This document shows, piece after piece, positions 1 to 7,689 of a stretch of 64,000 nucleotides of DNA. Both the position numbers and the translations under genes were made by a program. The notes under the pieces were generated by a model that had not been told where the DNA came from, did not search any database, and saw only the letters and a list, made by a program, of their open reading frames with translations. Each line of letters starts with the position of its first letter. The stretch's first letter is position 1. The stretch is from an uncultured Poribacteria bacterium (GTDB lineage: Bacteria > Poribacteria > WGA-4E > WGA-3G): assembly GCA_951828515.1 (NCBI GenBank), contig OX639992.1:248001-312000 (forward strand). Reading direction: 5' to 3'.

Positions 1-708
1 GCTGAAGTCGCAGAACAAGACGGCCTCAATCTACCTGAAGAAACTTCAATTCGGGTGACGATTCACGCCGGTGAACCGGGAGCGAGTCTACCCGCTACGA
101 AACACCGCATTGAAAGCCGTTGGGGGGCGCGTGCCTACGATCATGCGGGTGCAACGGAAGTCGGGGCATGGGGTGTTATGTGCGAACCACAGGCAGGTGT
201 CCACCTCAACGAAGATGAATTTATCTGTGAAGTCCTCGATCCAGAAACTGGAAATCTGGCAGACGAAGGCGAGTTAGTCATCACGAATTTAGGACGCGTC
301 GGCATGCCCGTTATCCGCTACCGGACGGGAGATTACGTCAGGCTCAAATCAGCGGCGTGCGAATGCGGTTGGGGAAGCCGTGTCCTTGATGGCGGCGTTA
401 TTGGACGATTAGACAAAGCCGTTATCATCCGCGGTCTGAACGTGTATCCTGCTACGCTCGAAAACATTGTCCTCAAATTTCCAGATGTCCGCGAGTTCTC
501 GGCACGTGTCTATGGAACAGGCACGCTCGACGAATTGGAAATCCAGGTTGAATCTACGCACCCAAATCCCGCTGAAACTGCTACCGCCGTCGCTGCTGCG
601 ATCCGAGACGAGTTAGGTTTACGTGCCATAGTCAAAGCAGTCCCACTTGAAACGTTACCGAGGTCTGAGCTTAAGTCAAACCGATTCACCGATGAACGGC
701 ACCCATAG
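1..708 (+). CDS. Phenylacetate-CoA ligase-like AMP-forming enzyme, C-terminal part
   Basis: The reading frame is open from the first base, so the gene starts outside the window and only the last ~235 residues are seen. The visible part has the adenylate-forming features of the PaaK family: DHAGATEVGAW (substrate-binding region), GELVITNLGRVGMPVIRYRTGD (with the conserved Y-R-T-G-D), and the hinge plus mobile C-terminal domain (GRLDKAVIIRGLNVYPATLE). Family members activate an aryl or related carboxylic acid with ATP and load it on CoA in the cytoplasm. The actual acid cannot be told from this part. A cysteine pair (ACECGWG) near the hinge is common in this family. Confidence is high for the family and low for the substrate. 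Confidence 0.85.
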   Translation, partial: AEVAEQDGLNLPEETSIRVTIHAGEPGASLPATKHRIESRWGARAYDHAGATEVGAWGVMCEPQAGVHLNEDEFICEVLDPETGNLADEGELVITNLGRVGMPVIRYRTGDYVRLKSAACECGWGSRVLDGGVIGRLDKAVIIRGLNVYPATLENIVLKFPDVREFSARVYGTGTLDELEIQVESTHPNPAETATAVAAAIRDELGLRAIVKAVPLETLPRSELKSNRFTDERHP

Positions 709-756
709 CGAAAAATAGGATGAACCCTTTGTCAATTGATGCTAAAGTAGTTTGCC

Positions 757-785
757 TTGACATCTAAATCTTTGGAGTTTATAAT
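757..785 (+). promoter_or_regulatory. Perfect sigma70-type promoter overlapping the PIN gene start
   Basis: TTGACA at 757-762 and TATAAT at 780-785 are separated by exactly 17 bases, so both hexamers match consensus. The -10 box shares its last base with the TTG used as start codon of the PIN gene, and would place the transcript start near 792, inside the coding region. Either this promoter serves something other than full-length translation, or translation starts in a way that is not obvious. Confidence 0.55.
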
Positions 786-1276
786 TGTTGAATAACCAAA
801 CACAACATCGGGTCTACATTGAAACGACAATTCCGAGTTTCTATTATACACTACGGACGGATATTGAATCGCTTGCTAAGCAGAGTTGGACTCGGAAATG
901 GTGGAAGGAATACGCGGATCAATTTACTCTTCTGTCAAGTACTGCTGTTATTGACGAACTCCGCCGCGGCACAAGTGAAAAAACGCAAGCGCGGATTGAC
1001 TTAATTAAAGATATTGAAATGCTACCAGCCCCTTCAAAGATCAATCAAATCGCGCAAACTTATATTGATAAATCAATAATGCCTCAAGATTTGTTTGGCG
1101 ACGCACATCATTTAGCACTTGCCTCGTTTTACAATGCTGACGTACTTCTAACCTGGAATTGTAAACATCTTGCGAACCTTAACAAAATTTATCTCATCCG
1201 GCAGATAAACCAAGAACTTGGCTTACCAACACCGGAGTTGGCAACGCCTCTTAATTACTTAGGAGCTGATGACTAA
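785..1276 (+). CDS. PIN-domain protein, VapC-like toxin candidate
   Basis: A 163-residue protein beginning (after a few residues) RVYIETTIPSFYYT, the typical first strand and loop of PIN-domain ribonucleases, with the first acidic residue of the site. Other acidic positions expected in the fold follow: AVIDELRRG, then DLFGDAHHLALASFYNADVLLTWNCKHLAN, which matches the C-terminal D-x-x-H-x-A-x-A and L-L-T-W-N motif. PIN toxins cut RNA using Mg2+. The start is a TTG at 785 (a second TTG is at 788), with GGAG at 774-777 as ribosome site; there is no in-frame ATG before residue ~79. It overlaps the next small gene by 8 bases, as toxin and antitoxin genes often do. The toxin role is inferred from fold and layout. 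Confidence 0.75.
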   Translation: MLNNQTQHRVYIETTIPSFYYTLRTDIESLAKQSWTRKWWKEYADQFTLLSSTAVIDELRRGTSEKTQARIDLIKDIEMLPAPSKINQIAQTYIDKSIMPQDLFGDAHHLALASFYNADVLLTWNCKHLANLNKIYLIRQINQELGLPTPELATPLNYLGADD

Positions 1277-1475
1277 AATGGCAGACTACGAACTTGACGA
1301 AATTCACAGAATTCGCAGGGAAATTTCAGAGCGGTTTAACCACGACCCCGAAAAATTGGGAGCTTACTACCGAGCATTGGATCAAGAATTCCGGAAGGCG
1401 GGGTACAAATTTGCAGATTTACCGCCAGAGAAGCCCGAAACCCCGAAACAGAACAACAAAGAAGCTGCCGATTGA
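1269..1475 (+). CDS. Small charged protein, probable antitoxin partner of the PIN gene
   Basis: A 68-residue, strongly charged protein (E-L-D-E-I-H-R-I-R-R-E-I-S-E-R) that overlaps the end of the PIN gene. It may start at ATG 1269 or ATG 1278. Short proteins of this style, with ...EIHRIRREI...LGAYYRALDQEF, are often found directly after PIN genes of this kind. No DNA-binding motif is obvious; the C-terminus is rich in Pro, Glu and Lys and looks disordered. The proposed antitoxin role rests on gene order (toxin first, antitoxin second) and translational overlap only. Confidence 0.6.
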   Translation: MTKMADYELDEIHRIRREISERFNHDPEKLGAYYRALDQEFRKAGYKFADLPPEKPETPKQNNKEAAD

Positions 1476-1602
1476 CTTTGAATCCTTGGAAGGATATGTA
1501 CTTCGCAAAGCGTTCAGTGCCCACACGCTAATCGCTACAGGGACAGCGGTTATTAGTCGCGCAATTAATGACACATCGCGTCTGTGAAGATGTCAACACC
1601 CT

Positions 1603-1839
1603 ATGATGAAACTCCCAAAAATACGGCTTTCCGAGATTGGTAGCCTTCCTGAGGACGCGATTGATACATCAGAGATTCCCGAACTTGATGATAATTTTTG
1701 GGAAAATGCTCAGCGAATTGTTCCTGAAAATTATCTTCAGATTGAACATGAAATCTTGGAATGGTTCAAGGGACAAGAACAAGATTACCACGAGCGGATA
1801 AATACAGTGCTTCGAGCGTATATGGACGCACATAGATAA
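1603..1839 (+). CDS. BrnA-like antitoxin, apparently orphan
   Basis: A 78-residue protein with the BrnA-type pattern: an acidic N-terminus, IPELDDNFWENAQRIVPEN, then HEILEWFKGQEQDYHERIN and VLRAYMDAHR, the ribbon-helix-helix-like C-terminal half. BrnA normally follows the RelE-fold toxin gene brnT and represses the pair. Here the 127 bases upstream (1476-1602) hold no BrnT-like frame, so it is an orphan, unless it now works with the PIN pair just upstream. Two ATGs (1603, 1606) are possible starts. It ends 8 bases before the next gene. Confidence 0.65.
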   Translation: MMKLPKIRLSEIGSLPEDAIDTSEIPELDDNFWENAQRIVPENYLQIEHEILEWFKGQEQDYHERINTVLRAYMDAHR

Positions 1840-1847
1840 ATCAACGA

Positions 1848-3110
1848 ATGAACACATACCACAACTACGACATTATTGTTATCGGGGGCGGACCCGCGGG
1901 GAGTACTGTGGCAACGCTTGTCGCGGAACAAGGGCACCGCGTCCTGCTCCTTGAACGGGAAGCCGAACCGCAATTCAAAATCGGAGAATCGTTGATTCCC
2001 GCGACGTACTGGACTTTCAAACGACTTGGCATGCTCGAAAAACTGCGGGTAAGCCATTTCCCACAGAAATACAGTGTGCAGTTCTATTCTCGCACGGGTA
2101 AAGCCTCCACTCCCTTCTACTTCTTTCAAACCAATCCCCATGATAGTGCTGTCACGTGGCAGGTCCTACGGAGTGAGTTCGACGAAATGCTCCTGGACAA
2201 TGCGAAAGAAAAAGGGGTAGAGATCCGTAGAGGGATAGGCGTGCGAGAAGTCCTTTTTGAAGGGGAGACGGCAACCGGTGTTGTGACGCAAAATGTAGAC
2301 GGTACCCGTGAAACTCTCCATGCAACCGTCATTGTGGATTCCACTGGGCAGCGATCTCTCATCGGAAAGCAACTGAACCTGAATACGATAGAACCGAACC
2401 TTAAAATGGCATCGCTCTTCACGCACTATGAAGGCGGACAGAGAGACGAAGGCATTGACGAAGGCGCGACACTCATCCTACACACCGAAGAGAAAGATTC
2501 TTGGTTCTGGTCGATCCCACTCCCCTATAACCGCACGAGTATCGGGGTTGTCGGTGAATTAGACTATCTCCTCCAGAATCGAAGAGATGCCGATGGCAAA
2601 CTCAATGCCCAAAAAATCTTCAACGAAGAACTCGCGAAGTGTGCACCATTGCAGCAACGGCTCGAAGGCGCGAAGCAACTCCTCCCCATCCAGACCACAA
2701 AAGACTTCTCCTATCGCGCCAGTCGTATCGCAGGTAATAACTGGGTGTTGGTAGGCGATGCATTCGGATTCTTGGATCCCGTCTATTCAACTGGACTGTT
2801 TCTGGCACTCAAATCTGGAGAGATGGCAGCGGATGTCATCATCGAAGCGTTCGATAAGAATGACTTCTCCGAAGCACAACTCGGAAGTTTCGGACCTGCG
2901 TTTGTAAAGGGGATGGAGGCATTTCGGAAACTCGTCTACGCTTTCTACACTAAGGAATTTAGTTTTGCACGGTTCCTATCAGAATACCCAGAGTATCAGG
3001 GCGGCATCGTTGATATTTTGAGTGGAGATGTGTTCAGAAAAGATGTAACGCACATCTTCCCGGCGATGGCAGAAATGTGTCCATTCCCACCTGAAGTGCC
3101 GCTGAATTGA
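1848..3110 (+). CDS. FAD-dependent oxidoreductase, flavin halogenase-like
   Basis: A 420-residue single-component flavoprotein. The FAD dinucleotide-binding motif GGGPAG is at residues 13-18, followed by an E at the end of the second strand (LLEREAEPQFKIGES). The second FAD motif VLVGDAFGFLDP has its Asp at ~304. Two features are characteristic of flavin-dependent halogenases within this superfamily: FKIGES near residue 45, and W-F-W-S-I-P at 219-224, matching the W-x-W-x-I-P signature. Related families are geranylgeranyl reductases and other PHBH-fold oxidoreductases, and many halogenase-like proteins have unknown activity. No ribosome site is obvious; it begins 8 bases after the BrnA-like gene, so it may be co-transcribed. 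Confidence 0.75.
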   Translation: MNTYHNYDIIVIGGGPAGSTVATLVAEQGHRVLLLEREAEPQFKIGESLIPATYWTFKRLGMLEKLRVSHFPQKYSVQFYSRTGKASTPFYFFQTNPHDSAVTWQVLRSEFDEMLLDNAKEKGVEIRRGIGVREVLFEGETATGVVTQNVDGTRETLHATVIVDSTGQRSLIGKQLNLNTIEPNLKMASLFTHYEGGQRDEGIDEGATLILHTEEKDSWFWSIPLPYNRTSIGVVGELDYLLQNRRDADGKLNAQKIFNEELAKCAPLQQRLEGAKQLLPIQTTKDFSYRASRIAGNNWVLVGDAFGFLDPVYSTGLFLALKSGEMAADVIIEAFDKNDFSEAQLGSFGPAFVKGMEAFRKLVYAFYTKEFSFARFLSEYPEYQGGIVDILSGDVFRKDVTHIFPAMAEMCPFPPEVPLN

Positions 3111-3168
3111 TACGGGATGGGAGGGAACCTTGTCAGTCCGAAATAACCGTAACCTATAGGAGACTCTC

Positions 3169-4194
3169 ATGAAATCAATCTTGTCCTATCTATCGATTCT
3201 CTGCGTTATACTCGCAATTGGGTGCGATAATGCTTCAAAACGCGACACCGCCCAAAACGAGAAGGGTGATACACCCACCGAGTTAGTGAACGATAATTCC
3301 AGAAAACGTCGCTATATCAGCATTGGCACTGCCCCTGCTGGTGGCGCGTTCTTCGTCGTCGGTTCCGCAATCGCCGAGGTCGTCGACGGGAACATCCAAG
3401 ACGCAAACTGGGAAGTGACTGCTGAAGCCACTAAAGGCACACAGGAAAACATCCGGCGCGTCGTGAATGGTGAACTGGAATTTGCACTCGCTAACGCCGC
3501 AATCTCCTATTTTGCTGTGCGCGGTGAAGGGGCGTGGGCAACCGAACACGCTATCCGTAACGTCATGACGCTTGCTCCGAATGTTGGTCTATTCCTCACA
3601 TCCCAGTCTTCCGATATCCGTAGCATCCGCGACTTCGCTGGTAAACGGATTGTTGTCGGACCGGCGGGTGCAGGCTTTGAGTATTTCCTTAAACCGATAC
3701 TGGCGGCACACGGTATCACCTACGAGGATTTCACGCCGATCAATAGCACTTATATCGGGGCAGTAGATTTGTTAGCGGACGGCTCTGCCGCCGCTGCATT
3801 CGTCGGTGGTGCGATCCCAACACCAGCCGCCACCCAAGCCAGTACCTCTCAAAACATCTTTTTCATTCCGTTCGACGATGCGGCGAAACAGTCTCTCTTT
3901 GCAGATTATCCTTTCTTTAATGCCGTAACGATCCCTGCCAATACCTACAAAGGACAGATGGAGCCGTTCGCGAGCATGAACGTGGGCGCGATGCACCTGA
4001 TTAGTGCTGAGAATGCAGATGAAAATACGGTTTACGAATTCGTAAAGACTTTGTATACGCATCGCGCGGAAGTCGTGAAACGGCACGGTGCGGGCAAAGC
4101 CATCAATCCGAAAAATGTCGTCAAGGATATAGGCACCCCTTTTCATCCGGGTGCAGTCCGTTTTTACCGCGACATCGGCATTTGGCAGGAATAA
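3169..4194 (+). CDS. TAXI-family TRAP transporter solute-binding lipoprotein
   Basis: A 341-residue protein with a lipoprotein signal (hydrophobic stretch ending LAIG-C, lipid Cys at ~19) followed by a Ser/Asn/Thr linker. The mature part starts YISIGTAPAGGAFFVVGSAIAEVV, the typical N-terminal segment of TAXI binding proteins, and continues with ATKGTQENIRRVVNGELEFALANA. Such proteins bring a small carboxylate or amino acid to a TRAP membrane subunit in the inner membrane. No TRAP permease gene is nearby, so the partner must be elsewhere. AGGAG six bases before the ATG supports the start. Confidence 0.85.
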   Translation: MKSILSYLSILCVILAIGCDNASKRDTAQNEKGDTPTELVNDNSRKRRYISIGTAPAGGAFFVVGSAIAEVVDGNIQDANWEVTAEATKGTQENIRRVVNGELEFALANAAISYFAVRGEGAWATEHAIRNVMTLAPNVGLFLTSQSSDIRSIRDFAGKRIVVGPAGAGFEYFLKPILAAHGITYEDFTPINSTYIGAVDLLADGSAAAAFVGGAIPTPAATQASTSQNIFFIPFDDAAKQSLFADYPFFNAVTIPANTYKGQMEPFASMNVGAMHLISAENADENTVYEFVKTLYTHRAEVVKRHGAGKAINPKNVVKDIGTPFHPGAVRFYRDIGIWQE

Positions 4195-4408
4195 AAACAC
4201 TATCTTCCATTTTTTGCGATTTTTTACAAAATCATGCACCCTTTTCGTCTCCAAACCGCGTCATTAACAAGAAAGAAAATGGGAATGTGCAACCTTTTAG
4301 CGACTCGTTTGTAGTAACAATACGCGCATAGAGGGACCGGGAATAGGGTCTTTTCAGTCAAGAAATATGCTTGGCTGAGATGCCACTGTTTTCGGTCGGC
4401 TTCGGTCT

Positions 4409-6205
4409 GTGGGAAATTTTTCTCCTTTCAGACCGAAGTCTTATTCGCGTCCCAGAAAGAGAAAACGCGATATGAAAGATGTCCTACGGCTTCTGTCATA
4501 CATAAGACCGTATTGGCATTTCCAAGGGCTTTACATTCTTTGCCAGCTCGGCTACTTTGGTGGTTTTATCGTTCTCCCGTGGATCGAAAAGATTCTGATT
4601 GACGATGTCTTTATCGCAAAAAACGCCGATAAACTGTTACCCACTTGTGGACTCTGGATGCTGGTAGCCTTCGGCATGTACCTTTTTTCACTTGGGTTCG
4701 CTTATTTCCCCATAAAGGCTTCACAAAATGCCGCGAAAGACATCCAACTCGCCACCTACCATCATCTCCGTAGATTAGGATTCAAGTTCTATGACACGCA
4801 GCAGACGGGCAGAGTCATGGCACTGTTCACGTCAGACACACCAAAGGCGATAGAGGGGTTCCAGATATTTGCCAGCGACTATCCGACAAACACCATCCTA
4901 CTCATTGTTACCATCCCTGTCGTCATGAGTGTTAGTTGGCAGTTATGCCTTCTCTCACTGATCCTCGTCGGTGTGACTGTCTCAATGCCAATCCTTTTAA
5001 ACAAATCCCTCAATCGAATCGGGGAAGAAGTTCAAGAACAGAACGCTGTGCTGTCAAGCAACCTACAGGAAAGTATCGCCGGTTCCCGCGAACTCAAAGG
5101 ATTGGGAAAAGAACTCTACGATTTAAAAAACATCCATCACTTCCTGAAGCAGCTTGTGGCAATCCGTATCAAACAGGTAAAGATTCAAAAGGTGGGGGAT
5201 ATCTTAGGCATCTGGTGGCTCAGCGATGCGCTGGTACTTCTGGTGGGAGGTGGGTATGTCCTACGAGACGCTATGACCGTGGGAGAACTCTTTGCAGTAG
5301 TCATGTGGTTCAATGCGATGCAACGTCCTGTGCACTTTCTCGTAAGCCTGCATCTCAGCATTCCATCCGTCATGGCGGCGGCTCGTCGGATCTTCGTGTT
5401 CTTTGATGAACACGAGCAAGAACCTCAAGATGGTACACCTATCACGCAAATTGAGGGAAGCATTCAATTTTCTGATGTCTCCTTTGAATACAGCGAAGCA
5501 CAACCCGTTTTGAAACAGGTCAATTTTCAAGCGGAACCCGGCGAAACAATTGCGATCGTTGGACCCAGCGGTGCCGGTAAGAGCACTTTAGTGAGCCTAA
5601 TTCCGCGCTTTTATGAACCCCAACACGGTAATATCCTTATCGACACGACACCGATCAATACAATCCAAATCCAATCGTTGCGATCGCATATCGGCACTGT
5701 TTTTCAAGACCCATATCTATTCGCCGAGAGCATTGCCTATAACATCCGTCTGGGTGCGGAAGACCCAGACGCAGTAACACACGAAGAGGTAGTCGCGGCA
5801 GCCAAGTTAGCAAACGCACACGACTTCATCGTGAAATTTCCTGAACAATATGAGAGTGAAATCGGCGAACGTGGGGTTCAGTTATCCGGCGGCGAACAGC
5901 AACGGATCGCTATCGCACGGGTATTGATTAGAGACCCTAAAATCCTAATTCTCGATGAAGCGACATCATCCTTAGATGCAGAATCCGAGGCACTCGTCCA
6001 AGACGCACTCACACGCCTCATGAGAGGACGCACCAGTTTCGTCATCGCACACCGACTCTCAACCATTTTAGATGCCGACAAAATCCTTGTCCTCAAAGAA
6101 GGTAGGCTCGTTGAAACCGGTACACATGCCGAACTGCTTCAACGGGGTGGTGTATATCACGACCTATTCCAGAAACAGTTTGCAGGCATACATGCTGGCA
6201 ATTAA
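4409..6205 (+). CDS. ABC transporter, fused permease and ATPase (exporter type)
   Basis: A 598-residue half-transporter with six predicted membrane segments in the first ~320 residues and a C-terminal ATPase. Walker A GPSGAGKST is at ~385-393, signature LSGGEQQR at ~492-499, and Walker B ILILDE at ~512-517, with the H-loop AHRLST after it. Such proteins act as homo- or heterodimers exporting lipids, peptides or drugs. The GTG start at 4409 adds a basic N-terminus (SRPRKRKRD); an ATG at 4472 (MKDVLRLLSY) is a plausible alternative, and neither has a strong ribosome site. A second, different exporter lies at 25920. Confidence 0.88.
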   Translation: MGNFSPFRPKSYSRPRKRKRDMKDVLRLLSYIRPYWHFQGLYILCQLGYFGGFIVLPWIEKILIDDVFIAKNADKLLPTCGLWMLVAFGMYLFSLGFAYFPIKASQNAAKDIQLATYHHLRRLGFKFYDTQQTGRVMALFTSDTPKAIEGFQIFASDYPTNTILLIVTIPVVMSVSWQLCLLSLILVGVTVSMPILLNKSLNRIGEEVQEQNAVLSSNLQESIAGSRELKGLGKELYDLKNIHHFLKQLVAIRIKQVKIQKVGDILGIWWLSDALVLLVGGGYVLRDAMTVGELFAVVMWFNAMQRPVHFLVSLHLSIPSVMAAARRIFVFFDEHEQEPQDGTPITQIEGSIQFSDVSFEYSEAQPVLKQVNFQAEPGETIAIVGPSGAGKSTLVSLIPRFYEPQHGNILIDTTPINTIQIQSLRSHIGTVFQDPYLFAESIAYNIRLGAEDPDAVTHEEVVAAAKLANAHDFIVKFPEQYESEIGERGVQLSGGEQQRIAIARVLIRDPKILILDEATSSLDAESEALVQDALTRLMRGRTSFVIAHRLSTILDADKILVLKEGRLVETGTHAELLQRGGVYHDLFQKQFAGIHAGN

Positions 6206-6303
6206 GTCAACTGTCGGTCAAACGCATCCAACATCGCCTGCGGGCATTGATTAGCATGCAAATATAACAACCAAGCCTAACGACAGCCAATGGACGCGCG
6301 TAA

Positions 6304-7068
6304 ATGAACATTATATCAATTGATCCGGATAAACGACGTGTGCTTATTCCGCTCTTTGCCGATTATCTTCCGCAGCGTATCTTTATTCACAGCGTTCTTG
6401 AGGGGCATAGTGGCATCGCGCTTGTAGATTCAAAGACAAATCCACGGGTTGCCCAATTAACGCATCCCGGTTGGGCGATAATCGGCGGTGATGTAACGCA
6501 TCCCGTCGCGCATAAATTGGTCGAGCAATTATCAGACATGTGGATTATTCCTATCTCAGAGGCATGGCGCGAGTTAATATTCCAAGTCCATGGTCATCAC
6601 CTGAAACAAATGCCAGGTATTACATTTTCACCGAAGTCACTCAATCTCAAACATCTGCGGAGCCTCCAAAAACGAATCCCTTTTGCGTGCGACATTGAAC
6701 ACATTGACATTTCCTTGGCGAGCCAACTTAAAAATGAGGGGCTTTCGAGTTTACCCGGTTTCAGTTCACTCGCTGATTTTGCTGAACGGGGAATCGGTTT
6801 CTGTGCCAGAATTGAGGGTCGCATTATTAGTCATGCGGTCTCACTGATGCAATGTCGTGAAGGGATTCATATTGGGATTGAAACCCATCCTGACTTTCGC
6901 AACAAAGGACTCGCGACAGCTATCGCTGCTAAACTGCTTGTACACTGCATTGAGCGAGGCGTTTATCCGCATTGGTCTGCCAGCTCTGAAAACGCGGCTT
7001 CTATTCATTTGGCTGAGAAACTCGGATATGTCCATGATACGGTGTACGAGACACTCCGTGTGCGATAA
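6304..7068 (+). CDS. GNAT-fold acetyltransferase
   Basis: A 254-residue protein with a GNAT acetyl-CoA-binding region in the C-terminal half: HIGIETHPDFRNKGLATAIAAKLL gives the Q/R-x-x-G-x/A pyrophosphate loop, followed by HWSASSENAASIHLAEKLGY, where N and the aromatic end are typical. The N-terminal half (THPGWAIIGGDV...) is a less conserved domain seen in the longer two-domain GNAT proteins. The acceptor substrate is unknown. It is convergent with the gene at 7082, only 13 bases away. The start lacks a clear ribosome site. Confidence 0.8.
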   Translation: MNIISIDPDKRRVLIPLFADYLPQRIFIHSVLEGHSGIALVDSKTNPRVAQLTHPGWAIIGGDVTHPVAHKLVEQLSDMWIIPISEAWRELIFQVHGHHLKQMPGITFSPKSLNLKHLRSLQKRIPFACDIEHIDISLASQLKNEGLSSLPGFSSLADFAERGIGFCARIEGRIISHAVSLMQCREGIHIGIETHPDFRNKGLATAIAAKLLVHCIERGVYPHWSASSENAASIHLAEKLGYVHDTVYETLRVR

Positions 7069-7081
7069 AGCAAGGCTTTCA

Positions 7082-7633
7082 TCAAAAATAGGCATGTATA
7101 CCCATTCCTACAAAAACCCCCGCGAGACCTTTAGATTGTGCGTCGGTTTTTTCCCTGCCAACTCCTTGCCCGACTTCCACGTTCAAACCGAGCGGAATAC
7201 CTCCGAGTGAGAACACAAGTTCACCTCCAAAAGCGAGTCCACCGCCTAACGTCGTGGTAAGGACATCCCGTTCCTCTTTATATTGCCACCCGCCTTCTAA
7301 GGTGAAATAGAGTCGTGATGTGTGCCACCTGCCTTGGTGCTCAAATATAGCGTATGAGACGCCACCTCCGAACATGTGGTCGCTATCCTGATCCTTGAGA
7401 ATAAAACGTCCAACGGTTTGAAAGTATATGGGGGCGAGCCCGGTGTAGCGAAAACTAATTCCACCAAATTCAGAGGTAGCCCCCTGAAGTCCGATGCCAA
7501 ATGGCGAGTCACTCGTGAGGAATTTGCCTTGCTGCGCACCGTTTTGAGCAAGGTCGTTTTCTTGTGCTTGTGCTGAGAAACTGAAGGTTATCCCGATAAG
7601 GATATAGGTCAGACAGAAAATTGTGCGTGTCAT
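7082..7633 (-). CDS. Secreted or outer-membrane protein, unknown function
   Basis: A 183-residue protein with a cleavable signal peptide (hydrophobic ILIGITFSFS, then AQA-QE as cleavage site). The mature part is rich in Gly and aromatic residues in alternating patterns (RLYFTLEGGWQYKEE, TTTLGGGLAFGGELVFSLGG) and ends in Phe (MGIHAYF). This fits a small 8-stranded outer-membrane beta-barrel whose C-terminal Phe is read by the BAM machinery. No family was recognised. It sits just after the first VCBS-repeat gene on the same strand, 56 bases downstream. Confidence 0.6.
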   Translation of the reverse strand: MTRTIFCLTYILIGITFSFSAQAQENDLAQNGAQQGKFLTSDSPFGIGLQGATSEFGGISFRYTGLAPIYFQTVGRFILKDQDSDHMFGGGVSYAIFEHQGRWHTSRLYFTLEGGWQYKEERDVLTTTLGGGLAFGGELVFSLGGIPLGLNVEVGQGVGREKTDAQSKGLAGVFVGMGIHAYF

Positions 7634-7689
7634 TGTTTATCTCCTTTTTCGATAGAGTTACGGCACACGGCGTGTGCCTACTACTTTGT

